This document shows positions 25,205 through 36,549 of a stretch of DNA of 64,000 nt, piece by piece. The stretch spans positions 568,952 to 632,951 of the forward strand of contig MNCI01030643.1 in NCBI GenBank assembly GCA_015680685.1, written 5' to 3'. The notes beneath the pieces are model-generated. The model made no database searches. It saw only the letters and a list, made by a program, of their open reading frames with translations, and was not told the origin of the DNA. How positions within the stretch are numbered: position 1 is the first letter of the stretch; the number at the start of each line of letters is the position of its first letter. This DNA is from Gnetum montanum. Its lineage: Eukaryota; Streptophyta; Gnetopsida; Gnetales; Gnetaceae. The position numbers and the translations under genes were made by a program.

Positions 25205-26111
25205 TGATGAGACGTGGCATGCACTGTGCCACGATATCGCATCCCATGCGATATCGCATACGCGATATCGCGGTCTGCCGCCATATCTATAAATAAGAGG
25301 CGACACTCCCTTCATTTCCCAGCCCTGGCTAGAAGTAGCGAAGCTCTGGCAGATTGATCACTCCGGAGTTAGAATTTTTCCCATGTGCCCGCAGTAGGAG
25401 TCCTAGAGTGAACGGCTCTTTATTCGCGCAGCTTGTAACCTGAACCCAAGTTGTGTACAACAATAAAGACGAACTTGATTGGATAAACCTTGCAGCACGT
25501 GGTTTTACTATTATTTATTTACTGCTTTCCTAGTGCGCATAAGTACGACTTGATTACGAGCATCTACGGACGTGTACGGCTAGTCAAGGAATCGACTACT
25601 CATTGGTAGGCTAGAATGTGTGATAAGTACGACTTAGTTACGAGCACCCACGGGTGTGTATGGCTAGCTAAGGAATCGGCTGCTTATCACACTTAAGCTA
25701 AATAGGTGCCTCAGTACGACCACTTCGAGCACTTGCGTTACGTGTGGTGATCCCAGTAACGATTAGCGTTTGGTAAGCCACAGTTGCATAGTTCAGGGTG
25801 TGTCCGGTAAGTGGGAACGGATGCTGACGCTAGTTAATTTAGACTTAGGACATTAGTTAGAGTTAGTTAGTTTCTCAACCCTTCCTCCCATAGCTTAGGC
25901 GATAAAACTGATAAATACCAAAAAAATCACATACCTCAGACTTGCTTAACCATACACCGTGACACTTACAAGCAAGCCTGGGAAGATAACGAACGATTAA
26001 CCCCAAGTGTTTCTTGTGGTGTTAAGGCATTTAGTCTGCAGAGTTCGACCGGATCATGCGTGCACGCTCGTATTCATATGGTTGAGTGTAGGGGTACCTC
26101 GCCACTCATCA
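25205..26111 (+). repeat. Element B 5' LTR
   Basis: 907 bp from TGATGAGACGTGG to CCACTCATCA. Three GATATC palindromes occur within 41 bp (25232-25239, 25248-25257, and CGCGATATCGCG at 25261-25272). TATAAATA lies at 25288-25295. A TACGACTTGATTACGAGCA-like block occurs twice (about 25542 and 25627). Confidence 0.95.
25232..25295 (+). promoter_or_regulatory. Element B LTR promoter: three palindromes and a TATA box
   Basis: Best preserved example of the module: CGATATCG, GCGATATCGC and CGCGATATCGCG, then 15 bp to TATAAATAAGAGG. Every palindrome contains CpG, so methylation and deamination would convert it to the TGATATCA forms seen in older LTRs. Confidence 0.8.
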
Positions 26112-26112
26112 T

Positions 26113-26130
26113 TGGCGCCGTTGCCGGGGA
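26113..26130 (+). promoter_or_regulatory. Element B primer binding site, tRNA-Asp type
   Basis: TGGCGCCGTTGCCGGGGA, one base after the LTR. It is complementary to the 3' end of plant tRNA-Asp (family knowledge). This is the unmutated reference copy in the window. Confidence 0.95.
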
Positions 26131-26255
26131 CTAAGTGTTTTGTACGCGAATTGAACATAAGGGATATCACTCACATCGTTGTGAGCTTAAATGAACCTTA
26201 GGGTTAATCAGTTAATCAAGAACATAAATAACGGTAAGTTAGCACACCATTAGAA

Positions 26256-28178
26256 ATGGCTTATTCTCATGTAATCAACTCACCTAAGGACAATACAGGA
26301 CAAAGTCAGGATCATACGCATAACCCATATCAGCCAAGTCCTAAACAGTATTCAATAACTTATACTCATCCCGATGAGTATATCCCTGATTACACTTTTA
26401 CTCTCCATCAGGATGAACAGTTGCGCTGGAGAGATTCGCTTGGTAATATAGTTTTACCACCAGATCGATCCGTTCCGAACATGCTTCTCCGTGCATTGGC
26501 ACAGAATGGCATACAGGACTTATTCGCTGAATACGTTGCTGGAACATAGCGCATGAGGGATTATCGTCCCACAAATGCCCAACGTATTCAGGATGCAAGG
26601 CAGGAGAGCCAACATTTACTATTGAAGGGCAAGGTTCCCCACGTCATTAGTGAAATAGGAGAAGAGGAACCCCTCACGATGGGTTTCTTAGAAAATGATG
26701 TTCCTCCTCCTCACTCTAGTGAATAGGTTAGGCATCAGGGCCTTAGATCAATGATACATATTCCAGGCTCTGATCCCCATGAGCACCAGCTGTTTACGGC
26801 AGGAACAACTACTCACACTAATGACGGACTCGTTGATCGGCACAACGATCGGGGCTGAAGCAGCCGAAGAGAAGGTAAGAAACATCACCATGGTGATGGA
26901 TCCCCTTCTTCTTCTCCTTCATCCCATCATCCACCCTCTCCTTCCACATCTGGGCCCAGCCACCATGAGCATAACGCGGAGAGTAAAGGTAAAAGAGATG
27001 AAATGCCTCGACAGGAAGGTCGAGAGGAGTTAGGACAAGGGCAAGGACGTAGGGAGAATAGGGAACCACCACGTAGACATCACAGACGTCATGAAAGAGA
27101 TGATCATGACGAACCCCTATTCGCAACCCGAAGTATGCTTGATATTAGAGAGGCAGTTAGGATTCCCACAAGGCATTTAAAGGACAGTAGGATCAAGCGT
27201 TTGGACATAAATAATATCCCACGTTTTGAAGGGGGATACAACGCTGATCCTCAACATCATTTACAGGCATTCCACGATGCCTGTGCCTTGCAGAACATAG
27301 ACAATGAGTGGCAGAAACTCAAGTTGTTCCCAAGGACACTCACTAAAGAAGCAGAAAGCTGGTACCGGTCCTTAGAACCGGAAACCATCAGGAGGTGGAG
27401 TACGATGCTTGAATTGTTCAACAACAAATATCAAACGTACTCCAGAGTGTCTAACTTGCGTAAGCAGATCCAAGGCTGGAAACAAGGAGCTTATGAATCC
27501 TTGGATGCTGCCATGGCCCGTTACTACACACTGCTACATCGTTGCCCGGGCCATGGGTACGCTAAACGGGATCAACTTCGCCACATCGTGGATGGGCTAC
27601 GAAATGAAATGAGAAGAACTCTTGGGACTTACGCCCAAGGGAGACTCTCCCAATTAAGAGCCCATGAAGTTGAAGTTTTGTTGGAACAAGTAGCGCAAGA
27701 AGAGGGTGAGCTACGTAAAAGAGAAAGTGCGGAGGAATACAACCGCGATCCCTCCCTTCGCAAGAAGGGAGTGAAATTCTGTGATGAGGAGGATGAGTCA
27801 CCACTCGAAGAGTTGGTGAACAGGAAAACCGTGCCGATCCAAAAGTTAACAACGGAGGTATCGGCTAAGGTAGACCAAATGTGGGATTCCTTAGACTCAC
27901 GAATAGAAATAGTCCTGAAAATCGTAGAGGAGTCTAAGGATGATCAAAGTAGTGATAAAGGAAAAGACAAGCGGAGAAACTTGAACCCTGCACACAACAA
28001 GGGTAAGGGAAAGATCTTTAACTCCGATGAGGCTGAAAATTCTGATTCAGACAATGATGGTGGATGTGAGGTCTGTTACTATGACCATCCTAAGGGATGT
28101 TGTCCAATTATCTCACATCTGCAGGAGTCTGGGGTGTATGCATTAAATCCAAGACTTAATCAACGGAAAACACCCTGA
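26256..28178 (+). pseudogene. gag: Element B gag, nearly intact, three premature stops
   Basis: One frame runs from ATG 26256 (MAYSHVIN) with stops at 26547 (TAG), about 26724 (TAG) and 26856 (TGA); from 27003 it is open for 391 codons. N-terminal block TYTHPDEYIPDYTF; His/Ser/Pro-rich linker; capsid core FEGGYNADPQHHLQAFHD, WYRSLEPETIRRWSTM, YTLLHRCPGHGY; then acidic and basic stretches and the knuckle CEVCYYDHPKGCC near 28066-28104. The TGA corresponds to CGA in element A (a CpG C-to-T change). A TGA at 28176 ends the open part, but the same frame continues into the linker and protease. Confidence 0.9.
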
Positions 28179-29354
28179 AGGTTATCTTATCTACAAGGTA
28201 ACCCAAGGCAGTTCCACCAACCCTTGACGTATTATCCAAGTGGAATGCCTCCGTAGCCCATTGGACAACACCAGTAGTGGCAATACCCACAGTCATGGGG
28301 GTTGCCACCGCCAACACATCAGTACCCTTACCGGCAGCCTGATCCTTACGGTTATTATGTGCAGCAGCCAGTTTCTCTAGGTGACTCTATGGGTCACACT
28401 ACTCCACAACATCACTACCACTCTCGGGAGTACTTCAGAAGGACTCCTTCTCCTCTGGGAGACGTCCCACATTCCGTCCATCCTCTAACTCCACCCGCAC
28501 CTCTTCCTCAAGTAGTTCCCATAACACCTCCTACTCCAACAATGCAAGGGGAACTTCCCCCTCAACCGCAGCAACGTCACGCTACGAGAGCTGTAAATAT
28601 CCAACCGGGTACTAGTTCTGGCGACAACTGTACAAAGAAGAGACCTTTTTTCAGAACTAAGAGCCCAGACAGACTCTTGCAACAACAAGCGGTTGAGGCC
28701 ATGTATAGGCCTCTAACTACTAACGCTTCAGAGCACCCTTCAGTCCAAGGGAGTGTAACGCATACGGTTATGTTAACACATACCGTAACTGACTGGATCA
28801 AGGTAGGCCACCTTCCTAAGAAACTAACTGATCTTGGGAATCCCTTGATTCATTTGCAGATCGCTGGAAATGCAGCACATCGGGCTCTTCTTGACTCAAG
28901 TTCTGGGGTCAACTTAATTTCGCAGAAGATGTATCATGCCTAGAACCTGCCCCAACTTAAGAAGAGCCACATCCAACTAGAGCTGGCAGACCAGTCCATC
29001 ACTATTCCCTTGGGATTAGTGGAGGATGTTATTACCACTGTGTGTGGTTGGCCCTACCCGGTGGATTTCCTAGTGATCGATGTTAACAACAACGAAGGGG
29101 ACTTCCCAATTATAATGGGAAGGGCATGGCTAAGCACAGTAGACGCATGCCTTAGGATCCGCGATCTTTCCTTGGAAATCTCCAAGATCAACATATGTGG
29201 AAAGATTGAGAGGATAGTTCCATGCATCACATACAGTGATTCATCGGGTGATGACATGGAGGAAATGTCTCCATGTAATAGGTGTGCCCATGAGACTCTA
29301 CAACAAAGATTCCTGTATGTAGCAACCATGCAAGAAGTAGTAGACACCCCGTGA
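28179..29354 (+). pseudogene. Element B linker and aspartic protease, same frame as gag
   Basis: The reading continues in the gag frame through a Pro/Gln/Tyr-rich linker (PYRQPDPYGYYVQQP), then KKRPFFRTKSPD, DWIKVGHLPKK, the active-site region ALLDSSSGVNLIS (D-S-S where D-S-G is expected), DFLVIDVNN and FPIIMGRAWLS. Stops interrupt it at about 28254, 28275 and 28941 (TAG in place of TGG), and the frame ends at TGA 29352. Gag and protease share one frame with no frameshift, as expected for a gag-pol polyprotein. Confidence 0.88.
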
Positions 29355-29526
29355 TTGACAGCCTCTCGTAGGAACAAAAACATATGCATGGAACGAACTA
29401 AGGAAACTCATGCCAACAACCGTGGCATAGATACGCTGGAACGTGAACGCCGCCAACCTCCACCCCTGAATCTAAGATCATCAATTGGGAGAAGTTGGGA
29501 ACTTCTTAGAAATTCAAATAGGCGCT

Positions 29527-31240
29527 CACTATTTTGGATCTCTCCTTTACAACTCAGTCATGGGGGAGATGGCCACCTATGCTAACTATATGGGGCCCTC
29601 AGTTCTTTTTCAATTTTTGTTTTACATGTTTTTGTTTTACAACATTTTTGTTTTACACTTTTTTGTTTTATAACTTTCTTTAACTTTTAATGTTTTTGTT
29701 TTACACCATCGTTATACTTTTTCCATTTTGTGTGTGTGTGTGTGTGTGTGTGATCCATCATGTAAGTTTGCCACCCAATAAGTGTTCAGGCTGATGGGAT
29801 GAACTGGTTTTTCATTGATTGCTCATGTTTGGTTTTTACCTTTAAGTTACATTGTTGATACTAAGGTNNNNNNNNNNNNNNNNNNNNNNNNNNNNNNNNN
29901 NNNNNNNNNNNNNNNNNNNNNNNNNNNNNNNNNNNNNNNNNNNNNNNNNNNNNNNNNNNNNNNNNNNNNNNNNNNNNNNNNNNNNNNNNNNNNNNNNNNN
30001 NNNNNNNNNNNNNNNNNNNNNNNNNNNNNNNNNNNNNNNNNNNNNNNNNNNNNNNNNNNNNNNNNNNNNNNNNNNNNNNNNNNNNNNNNNNNNNNNNNNN
30101 NNNNNNNNNNNNNNNNNNNNNNNNNNNNNNNNNNNNNNNNNNNNNNNNNNNNNNNNNNNNNNNNNNNNNNNNNNNNNNNNNNNNNNNNNNNNNNNNNNNN
30201 NNNNNNNNNNNNNNNNNNNNNNNNNNNNNNNNNNNNNNNNNNNNNNNNNNNNNNNNNNNNNNNNNNNNNNNNNNNNNNNNNNNNNNNNNNNNNNNNNNNN
30301 NNNNNNNNNNNNNNNNNNNNNNNNNNNNNNNNNNNNNNNNNNNNNNNNNNNNNNNNNNNNNNNNNNNNNNNNNNNNNNNNNNNNNNNNNNNNNNNNNNNN
30401 NNNNNNNNNNNNNNNNNNNNNNNNNNNNNNNNNNNNNNNNNNNNNNNNNNNNNNNNNNNNNNNNNNNNNNNNNNNNNNNNNNNNNNNNNNNNNNNNNNNN
30501 NNNNNNNNNNNNNNNNNNNNNNNNNNNNNNNNNNNNNNNNNNNNNNNNNNNNNNNNNNNNNNNNNNNNNNNNNNNNNNNNNNNNNNNNNNNNNNNNNNNN
30601 NNNNNNNNNNNNNNNNNNNNNNNNNNNNNNNNNNNNNNNNNNNNNNNNNNNNNNNNNNNNNNCTTCACCGATGCCATAGTTGTCCCTTTTTACCTATCTT
30701 TCCTACTCCTTTTCGTTCTCCATTCTAACGCTACCGGAGGTTCGCGATTAGTCATGGGGGTACGGGGCCTAATTTTTCGATTTTTATCCTAAGCCCCGGA
30801 TTTTTTTGTTTTTCTTCCTAACCCCTACACCCTCGGTAGTCATCATCTACCTTTTCTCGGATCCATATTAGCCATACCACAACCTAGCCAATGAGCTCAC
30901 ACCGAAGCAAAGTATTATTTACTTGATGATTCAATTACCCTTGCTAATATATGATCGTGTTGTGTGTGCAGATGGCAATCATACAACAACAGACTTGGAT
31001 CTAGAGCTGGAGCAAACACTTGGAATGGAGCAGCGCTGAAGCTGCTATGTAAGGAGTAGAATTGATAATGCACTTACGGATGGACAACGGAAGGTGCAAT
31101 CTAGGCGTTGGCAGCAACAAGACTCTTCTCTCTTCTTCTCTCCTATTCTCTCTCCTCTTTTCTCTCAGCTGCCAAATGTGGCCTGATGTCATTATAATAA
31201 GGTGTTCACCCTTGTTGTCATGAAAACCAGTTTTGTCAAG
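29527..31240 (+). other. Element B 3' non-coding region, with assembly gap
   Basis: Equivalent to element A 8540-10500: TCATGGGGG at 29558-29566, a T-rich tract, a (GT)n run at about 29732-29752, Ns at 29868-30662, TCATGGGGG at 30752-30760, and GTGTGCAG followed by ATGGCAATC (ATG at 30972). It stops at N 31241; the expected polypurine tract and U3 are missing. Confidence 0.82.
29868..30662. other. Assembly gap, 795 N
   Basis: Unbroken Ns. Open frames called across it are artefacts. By comparison with element A, roughly 0.9 kb of 3' non-coding sequence is expected here. Confidence 0.99.
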
Positions 31241-31241
31241 N

Positions 31242-32002
31242 GCTAGAAGTAGCGAAGCTCTGGCAGATTGATCACTCCAGAGTTAGAATTTTTCCCATGT
31301 GCCCGCAGTAGGAGTCCTAGAGTGAACGGCTCTTTATTCGAGTAGCTTGTAACCTGAACCCAAGTTATGTACGGCAATAAAGACGAACTTGATTGGATAA
31401 ACCTTGCAGCACATGTTTTTACTATTGTTTATTTACTGCTTTCCTAGTGCGCACAAGTACGCTTGATTACGAGTGTCTACAGACATGTACGGCTAGTCAA
31501 GGAATTGGCTACTCATTGCTAGGCTAGAACATGTGATAAGTACGACTTAGTTACGAGCACCAACGGGTGTGTACAGCTAGCTAAGGAATCGGCTGCTTAT
31601 CACACTTAAGCTAAATAGGTGCCTCAATACAACCACTTCGAGCACTTGTGTTATGTGTGGTGATCCCAGTAATGATTAGCATTTGGTAAACCACATTTGC
31701 ATAGTTTAGGGTGTGTCCGGTAAGTGGGAACGGATGCTGACGATAGTTAATTTAGACTAAGGACATTAGTTAGAGTTAGTTAGTTTCTCAACCCTTCCTC
31801 CCATAGCTTAGGCGATAAAACTGATAAATACCAAAAAAATCACATACCTCAAACTTGCTTAACCATACACTGTGACACTTACAAGCAAGCCTGGGAAGAT
31901 AACGAACGATTAACCCCAAGTGTTTCTTGTGGTGTTAAGGCATTTAGTCTGCGGAGTTCGACCGGATCATGCGTGCACGCTCGTATTCGTATGGTTGAGT
32001 GT
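31242..32002 (+). repeat. Element B 3' LTR, truncated at both ends
   Basis: It begins GCTAGAAGTAGCGAAGC, equivalent to about 25330 in the 5' LTR, directly after a single N. It ends GTTGAGTGT, where the 5' LTR continues AGGGGTACC and so on. The body is nearly identical to the 5' LTR with scattered transitions. The left truncation is likely an assembly join; the right one looks like a real breakpoint. Confidence 0.88.
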
Positions 32003-32384
32003 TCAGATTACTATTGTTTTAGGTGAGACCTCTACAGCTACTACTAACTAAGAGCCTCCTACTTGAAATCCTATAGATAGGACTAGCATTCTCTCTAACA
32101 TTGATCTTGGGAATGTTGACTGTATCAACATGATGGAGGACCAGATCCTCCATCATTTTATGGAAGGCCTTCCCCATCTACCCCTGAAAGTAATGGAGCT
32201 AGAATCTTCACAAGTTTGATATATTTTATGTTTTTGTTTTTTTTTAAGTCATGATTTTGGCTATGGGTCACTAACTAGCTATATAATGTTTCATTTGAGG
32301 CCTCAAGAGATATTGGCAGCCCCAACAATGAGGGTGGGAATGACGAATCACTTCCTCCTTCGAATGCCACTCAATAGCCTCCTT
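32003..32384 (+). pseudogene. Continuation of the intron-containing pseudogene after element B
   Basis: An acceptor-like TGTTTTAG precedes the coding-like text ETSTATTN, ILSNIDLGNVDCINMMEDQ and LHHFMEGLPHLPLKV. This is followed by an intron-like AT-rich stretch (about 32215-32290) and an acidic terminal block (GSPNNEGGNDESLPPSN). Stops are present. It resumes the left part cut at 25204. Confidence 0.45.
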
Positions 32385-32599
32385 CAGTTTAGCTTGTTGG
32401 CTATTTGTTTTCATTTTTATGTTCAAGACTACATGATAGATTATTGTTATTCTTTAACATTTTTAGCACATAGTGTGGCCATGACTATGTATGTTATGGA
32501 CATTTTAACTTTAACTTTAAATTTTGGTTTTATTTTTGGCTATATGCATCTATAGTAGTAATGAATGTTGTAAATGTTAAAAATGGCTATGTTAATGTT

Positions 32600-33240
32600 T
32601 TGGTTATAACATTAAATAGCTAATCAGTGTGATAATAGGCTAAGCAAAGAGAGATATAATAATAAAAGAGATGTTTGCTAGTTTTAGGCCATTGTGGGCA
32701 CAAGTTATATAGTTTTGCTAGTTTAAGGCCATGGTGGGCCATCATGCTAGTTTAAGATCTTAGCAGATGATAATGCTAGTTTAACATCTTAACAGATGGG
32801 GTTATGAAAAAATACATATATCTATAAGGATTTTTTGATTTTTATAACATAAAAAAAATAAAGAAAGGTTATAGAAAATAGGTAAAAATGCAAATGAACT
32901 TAGGCTATATGCATAGGCTATGAAGTAAAACAACAAATGCATAAGATATAATAAATTATAAAAGAAAAGTAAGGTGACATGGTTTTCAATGCATTTGGTC
33001 ATAGGGGCATGGGAAGGTTCAGGCAAACTTCACTTATGCAAATTCTTCCTAACCTTCACAAGATTAGGGAGTGATAACGCAATTTCCCTAATCTTCATTT
33101 ATGCAAATTCTTCCTAATCTTCACAATATTAGGGAGTGCTAATTGATAGCTAGGGGAATTGTGTTATCACCATGAATGATGATTTCACCTCCCTTGTAAG
33201 GAAAGTGAATTTATTGATGGATGATAGAGGACATAATTCA
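32600..33240. repeat. Non-coding stretch with small direct repeats
   Basis: Near 32670-32790 a TGCTAGTTTAAG-type unit recurs about four times, with GGTGGGCC variants. At 33033-33073 and 33102-33139 the unit TATGCAAATTCTTCCTAA followed by CTTCACAA and ATTAGGGAGTG is duplicated. No gene is visible. Confidence 0.6.
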
Positions 33241-36200
33241 TAAATGAGCAAACTAATGTCTTCCCAGGATCAAGTTGAATCTTGATGTCTCTTCCACCAC
33301 CAAGAAGTTTGCGGTTATGGGGAATTACTCCCCAACTACAAAATCCAAGGAGATAGACCCCTTGACAAAAATTCTTGATCCATTGAAGGACTTAAGAGCT
33401 ATGATGGTTGTAGGTTATATTTTCTCAACTAAGCCTAAGTGTTCAACAATGGTGCATGGGATGACATTAGTTGTGGCTCCATCATTAACATGCACATGAT
33501 GGATCTTACACTATCCTATGCGTATGGTTATGAATAAAGGGGTTGTTGTTACTTTCCCATTTTAGGGATTAACCTTAATTTTTCTATCATGAAATATAAG
33601 GTGTGTTGACTTTACCTCCTTTGGTGAGGAAGGAATCATCACTGCATGGATAGATTTCTCATTAGCAAGGATAACCTCACTAATGGGGATGAAGGTCAAC
33701 ATTTTGACTAATGCCTCATGATGTGTGGCAGAAGTCATGATCCAATGGTACAAGATTAAAGTTGTGTTTTTTTGCTTTAGGGATTGCTTGACTTGGTCCA
33801 TTTCCTTAAGGAAGTTTTTATCATTGGTTATGGGCTTATCACCCTAGTTGTGCTTTACTTCCTCCATGCATCCCAAAATGTGAACTTTAGCTTTAGGTTG
33901 TGGACATTGTGGCTCTTCCTTGTTGTTTTGAATATGGGATTTAGTGTCCTCCTATGGATTATTTGTTGAAGAGATTGGGGTAGAGAAGGTCATGAATATA
34001 GCCAAAATGGGAGTGGACTTTGGTGGATCCACTTCATTTTGTGCCTCCATTTGCTTGTCTCTCTTTTTGTCAAGATTTTGCTTATGCTTCTTCCTTTGTT
34101 TGGTTGAAGTTTTTTGGTTGTTAGCCATTGGCTATGAGGAAGAGGTAGTAGCATCGGCCACCATAGGAGGTCACTATGTTGGTGGTTAGGCTATGACTAT
34201 TTGGGTTGTATTGGATTGGGAGACCTTAATGACAAAAGGTTCCCTTGAAAACACTTGTGATGGTACTCTCATGATGAAGGGAGACCTTGAGCTATGGGAA
34301 GCTAAAGAACCACTTTCATTATTGAGGGGTACTTGAATCACAAATGGTTCTCTTACAGGTCTCTAATTGTCATTAATGTTGAATGCTGAAATAACATAAG
34401 GGTTGTCATTAGCATTCAATAGGTCCTTATAGACATGCATCAACTAGTTTTGTGGCTGAACTGGGTTGGAGGCATCTAGTACTAACTCCCCCTTATCTAT
34501 CATCTTTTGCAGGTCATCCTTCAGTGTAAGGCAAAAGTCTATGTCATGACTAGGAAATTGATGATAATGGCAAAAGTGATCTAGCTTGAAGTATCTAGGC
34601 AACTTGGAATCATACTTATTTTCTCTGAGTGGGATCCTTTGCTATTTTTCATAGCCGCTCATGTTTCTTTCAAGCAGCTTTGGTCATTTTTTTGTGCTAC
34701 ATGCATCCACTTTTTAATAGTTGTTTTAGTAACTTAGATGGTTTTAATGGAAACATAGCATATTTGGACCTATCCTTCCTTTCAAAGTTAGGTCTAGTTA
34801 TTATTGATGTAGTTGCCATAGAAGTTCATGGTTGGTTATTGCAGTCATTGGTGGGGGCCTTAGGTGAATTGATCTTTGGTCCTTGGTTCATGGTCTTTAT
34901 TTTCTTAGTTACAGTTGCTATGGTCATGTTGTTTTGTTTACTCTTTTCTTTGTCTCTCCAAGTATGTTGGTTTTTATATGCTATATAGGCCAACTCATGA
35001 CTAGCCTCTACAAGATCCTCTATATTTTTAGTTTGCAAGAATGCTTGGGTAAGAGATCGTGGATCAAGGTACTAGAGTTTAGACTTGATAAAGTCACTAA
35101 CTACTCCCTTGAATATGGATAACAAGTGGGCTTTGGCTATAGGCTCTGGTATTTCATTTAGAATTCCATTCCACCACTAAATGAATTTTTGCATGGGTCC
35201 TAAGGATCCTTGCTTGACCTTCATGAGTTGGTCAAGCGTTGTGTCAGGTTTCAAGTTATACTTGAAGCAATTGACAAACTAGGATACTAAGTCCTCTAAA
35301 GAAGATATAGATCCTCTAGGTAATGCATGATACCAATCAAGTGCTCTCCCAGTCAAAGACATACGGAAAATCCTCATGATGATATGAAGCCATGGTTGCA
35401 AGAGTAAACATTCAGATCAAAAGGTAATAAGGTGATGATTAGGGTCATCTTCTCCATTATATTTGCTAAGTTGGGGAATGGGAACACTAGGGAAAGTGTT
35501 AATGGTGGGACTACAAGACTTATGGGATCATCCTGGTAGAAATCCATAATCGTAACAATTTGTGTGGTAGAGACTTTAAGCCTTTTCAACTCCTCCATTA
35601 GGTCTTAAATCATTTGGAAGGCTTAATCCAAGCCTTGTGATGGCCCTATAGGTTACAGGGCTTGTGCATATGGTTGTGGTGTCTATTATAAGGCTTATGG
35701 CCTTGCTATGGGTTGCATGATAGAAGGAAGAGGTTGTGTTATGGTTGTGTCTTGTGGTCCAAACAAAGAAAAGGATGTTTGTGCCAATACATGAGGCACA
35801 AATGGGACAAATGGGATGTGTGACCCTTGTGTTGATTGGGATCCCATGGTGGACCCCACATGAGTAGTTAACAAATTTGTGGTGGCAAAAACCACGTTGA
35901 TGGTTTTATATATTGATACTATGTTGTAAATTTCATTAATGTCTTATAGTTTGTTATTTGTGGCATTGGTTGAGTGTGATGTGTGGCTATAACTAGTGTG
36001 GGATACATTGTAAGGGTAGGACGGAGTGAAATATGGTGGCATCATGCCCATGGAGAAAAAAAAGCATTAGAGGAAGGTGTTGTGACCTTGGAAGATGTTT
36101 GTTGGAATAGCCCTTCCAAGATGTTTTTAGGCTTATATTCCACCTTAGATTCATCCTCCTCTTCTTATTATTCCTCAAAGTTATGGTTGTCATCTTCCTC

Positions 36201-36549
36201 TTCCATAGTAATTAATTAGGCTAGGATGTTAGCATAGATGTCATTAAAGAAAATTTGGTCATACACGGAAGGGATGTACTCCTTTCCACTCTTGTGTATG
36301 AGCTCAAACTCCCTCTTGGCCTCTACTTCAATACATGGATTTAGCATTCCTACCTATATTTTAGCATAAATGAAGTTATAATGATCTTTATTTATGGCTG
36401 CAAAATTAGGACCCATCCTCTAACCCTCAAAAATTACCTACACTCAATGATGGTAGGGTCTTTGGGGTCATAGACCCTCATGGCTTTTTGGCTATGATCT
36501 TTTCTAGTGAGGGTGAAGGGAAATTTGGTGGACTATTGGAAAGACATGG
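33240..36549 (-). pseudogene. Gag-protease remnant of a second gypsy lineage, minus strand
   Basis: Reading the minus strand from about 36549: MSFQ start, a long linker, then the gag core LSKYNGEDDPNHHLITF, MSLTGRALDWYHALPRGSIS and LDQLMKVKQGSL (about 35470-35170). A knuckle-like CHYHQFPSHDIDFC lies at about 34580-34540. The protease region has VNDGATTNVIP (about 33490) and later a decayed C-terminal block near 33240. Sequence and layout differ from elements A-G, so this is another Ty3/gypsy family. Stops occur throughout; no RT follows and no LTR was found. Confidence 0.8.

Larger units (their letters stand above)
25205..32002 (+). mobile_element. Element B: gypsy LTR element with gag and protease only
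   Basis: The 5' LTR 25205-26111, a perfect Asp-type primer site and a long gag-protease frame are followed directly by the 3' non-coding region. RT, RNase H and integrase are absent: the junction near 29520-29526 joins sequence equivalent to element A 5680 with sequence equivalent to element A 8537. The 3' part has a 795-N gap (29868-30662) and a single N at 31241, where the sequence jumps from 3' non-coding into the middle of the 3' LTR. The 3' LTR also lacks its last roughly 22 bases. It would need enzymes from a relative. Confidence 0.88.

Noticed and set aside
29815-30792. Open frames of 275-325 codons
   Set aside because: They cross the run of Ns; the residues are unknown.
32286-35122. 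Plus-strand hydrophobic frames (for example 32286-32555, 34629-34988)
   Set aside because: Those at 33.2-36.5 kb are antisense to the second-lineage gag-protease; the 32286 frame lies over an AT-rich stretch and the better-supported acidic exon is in another frame.
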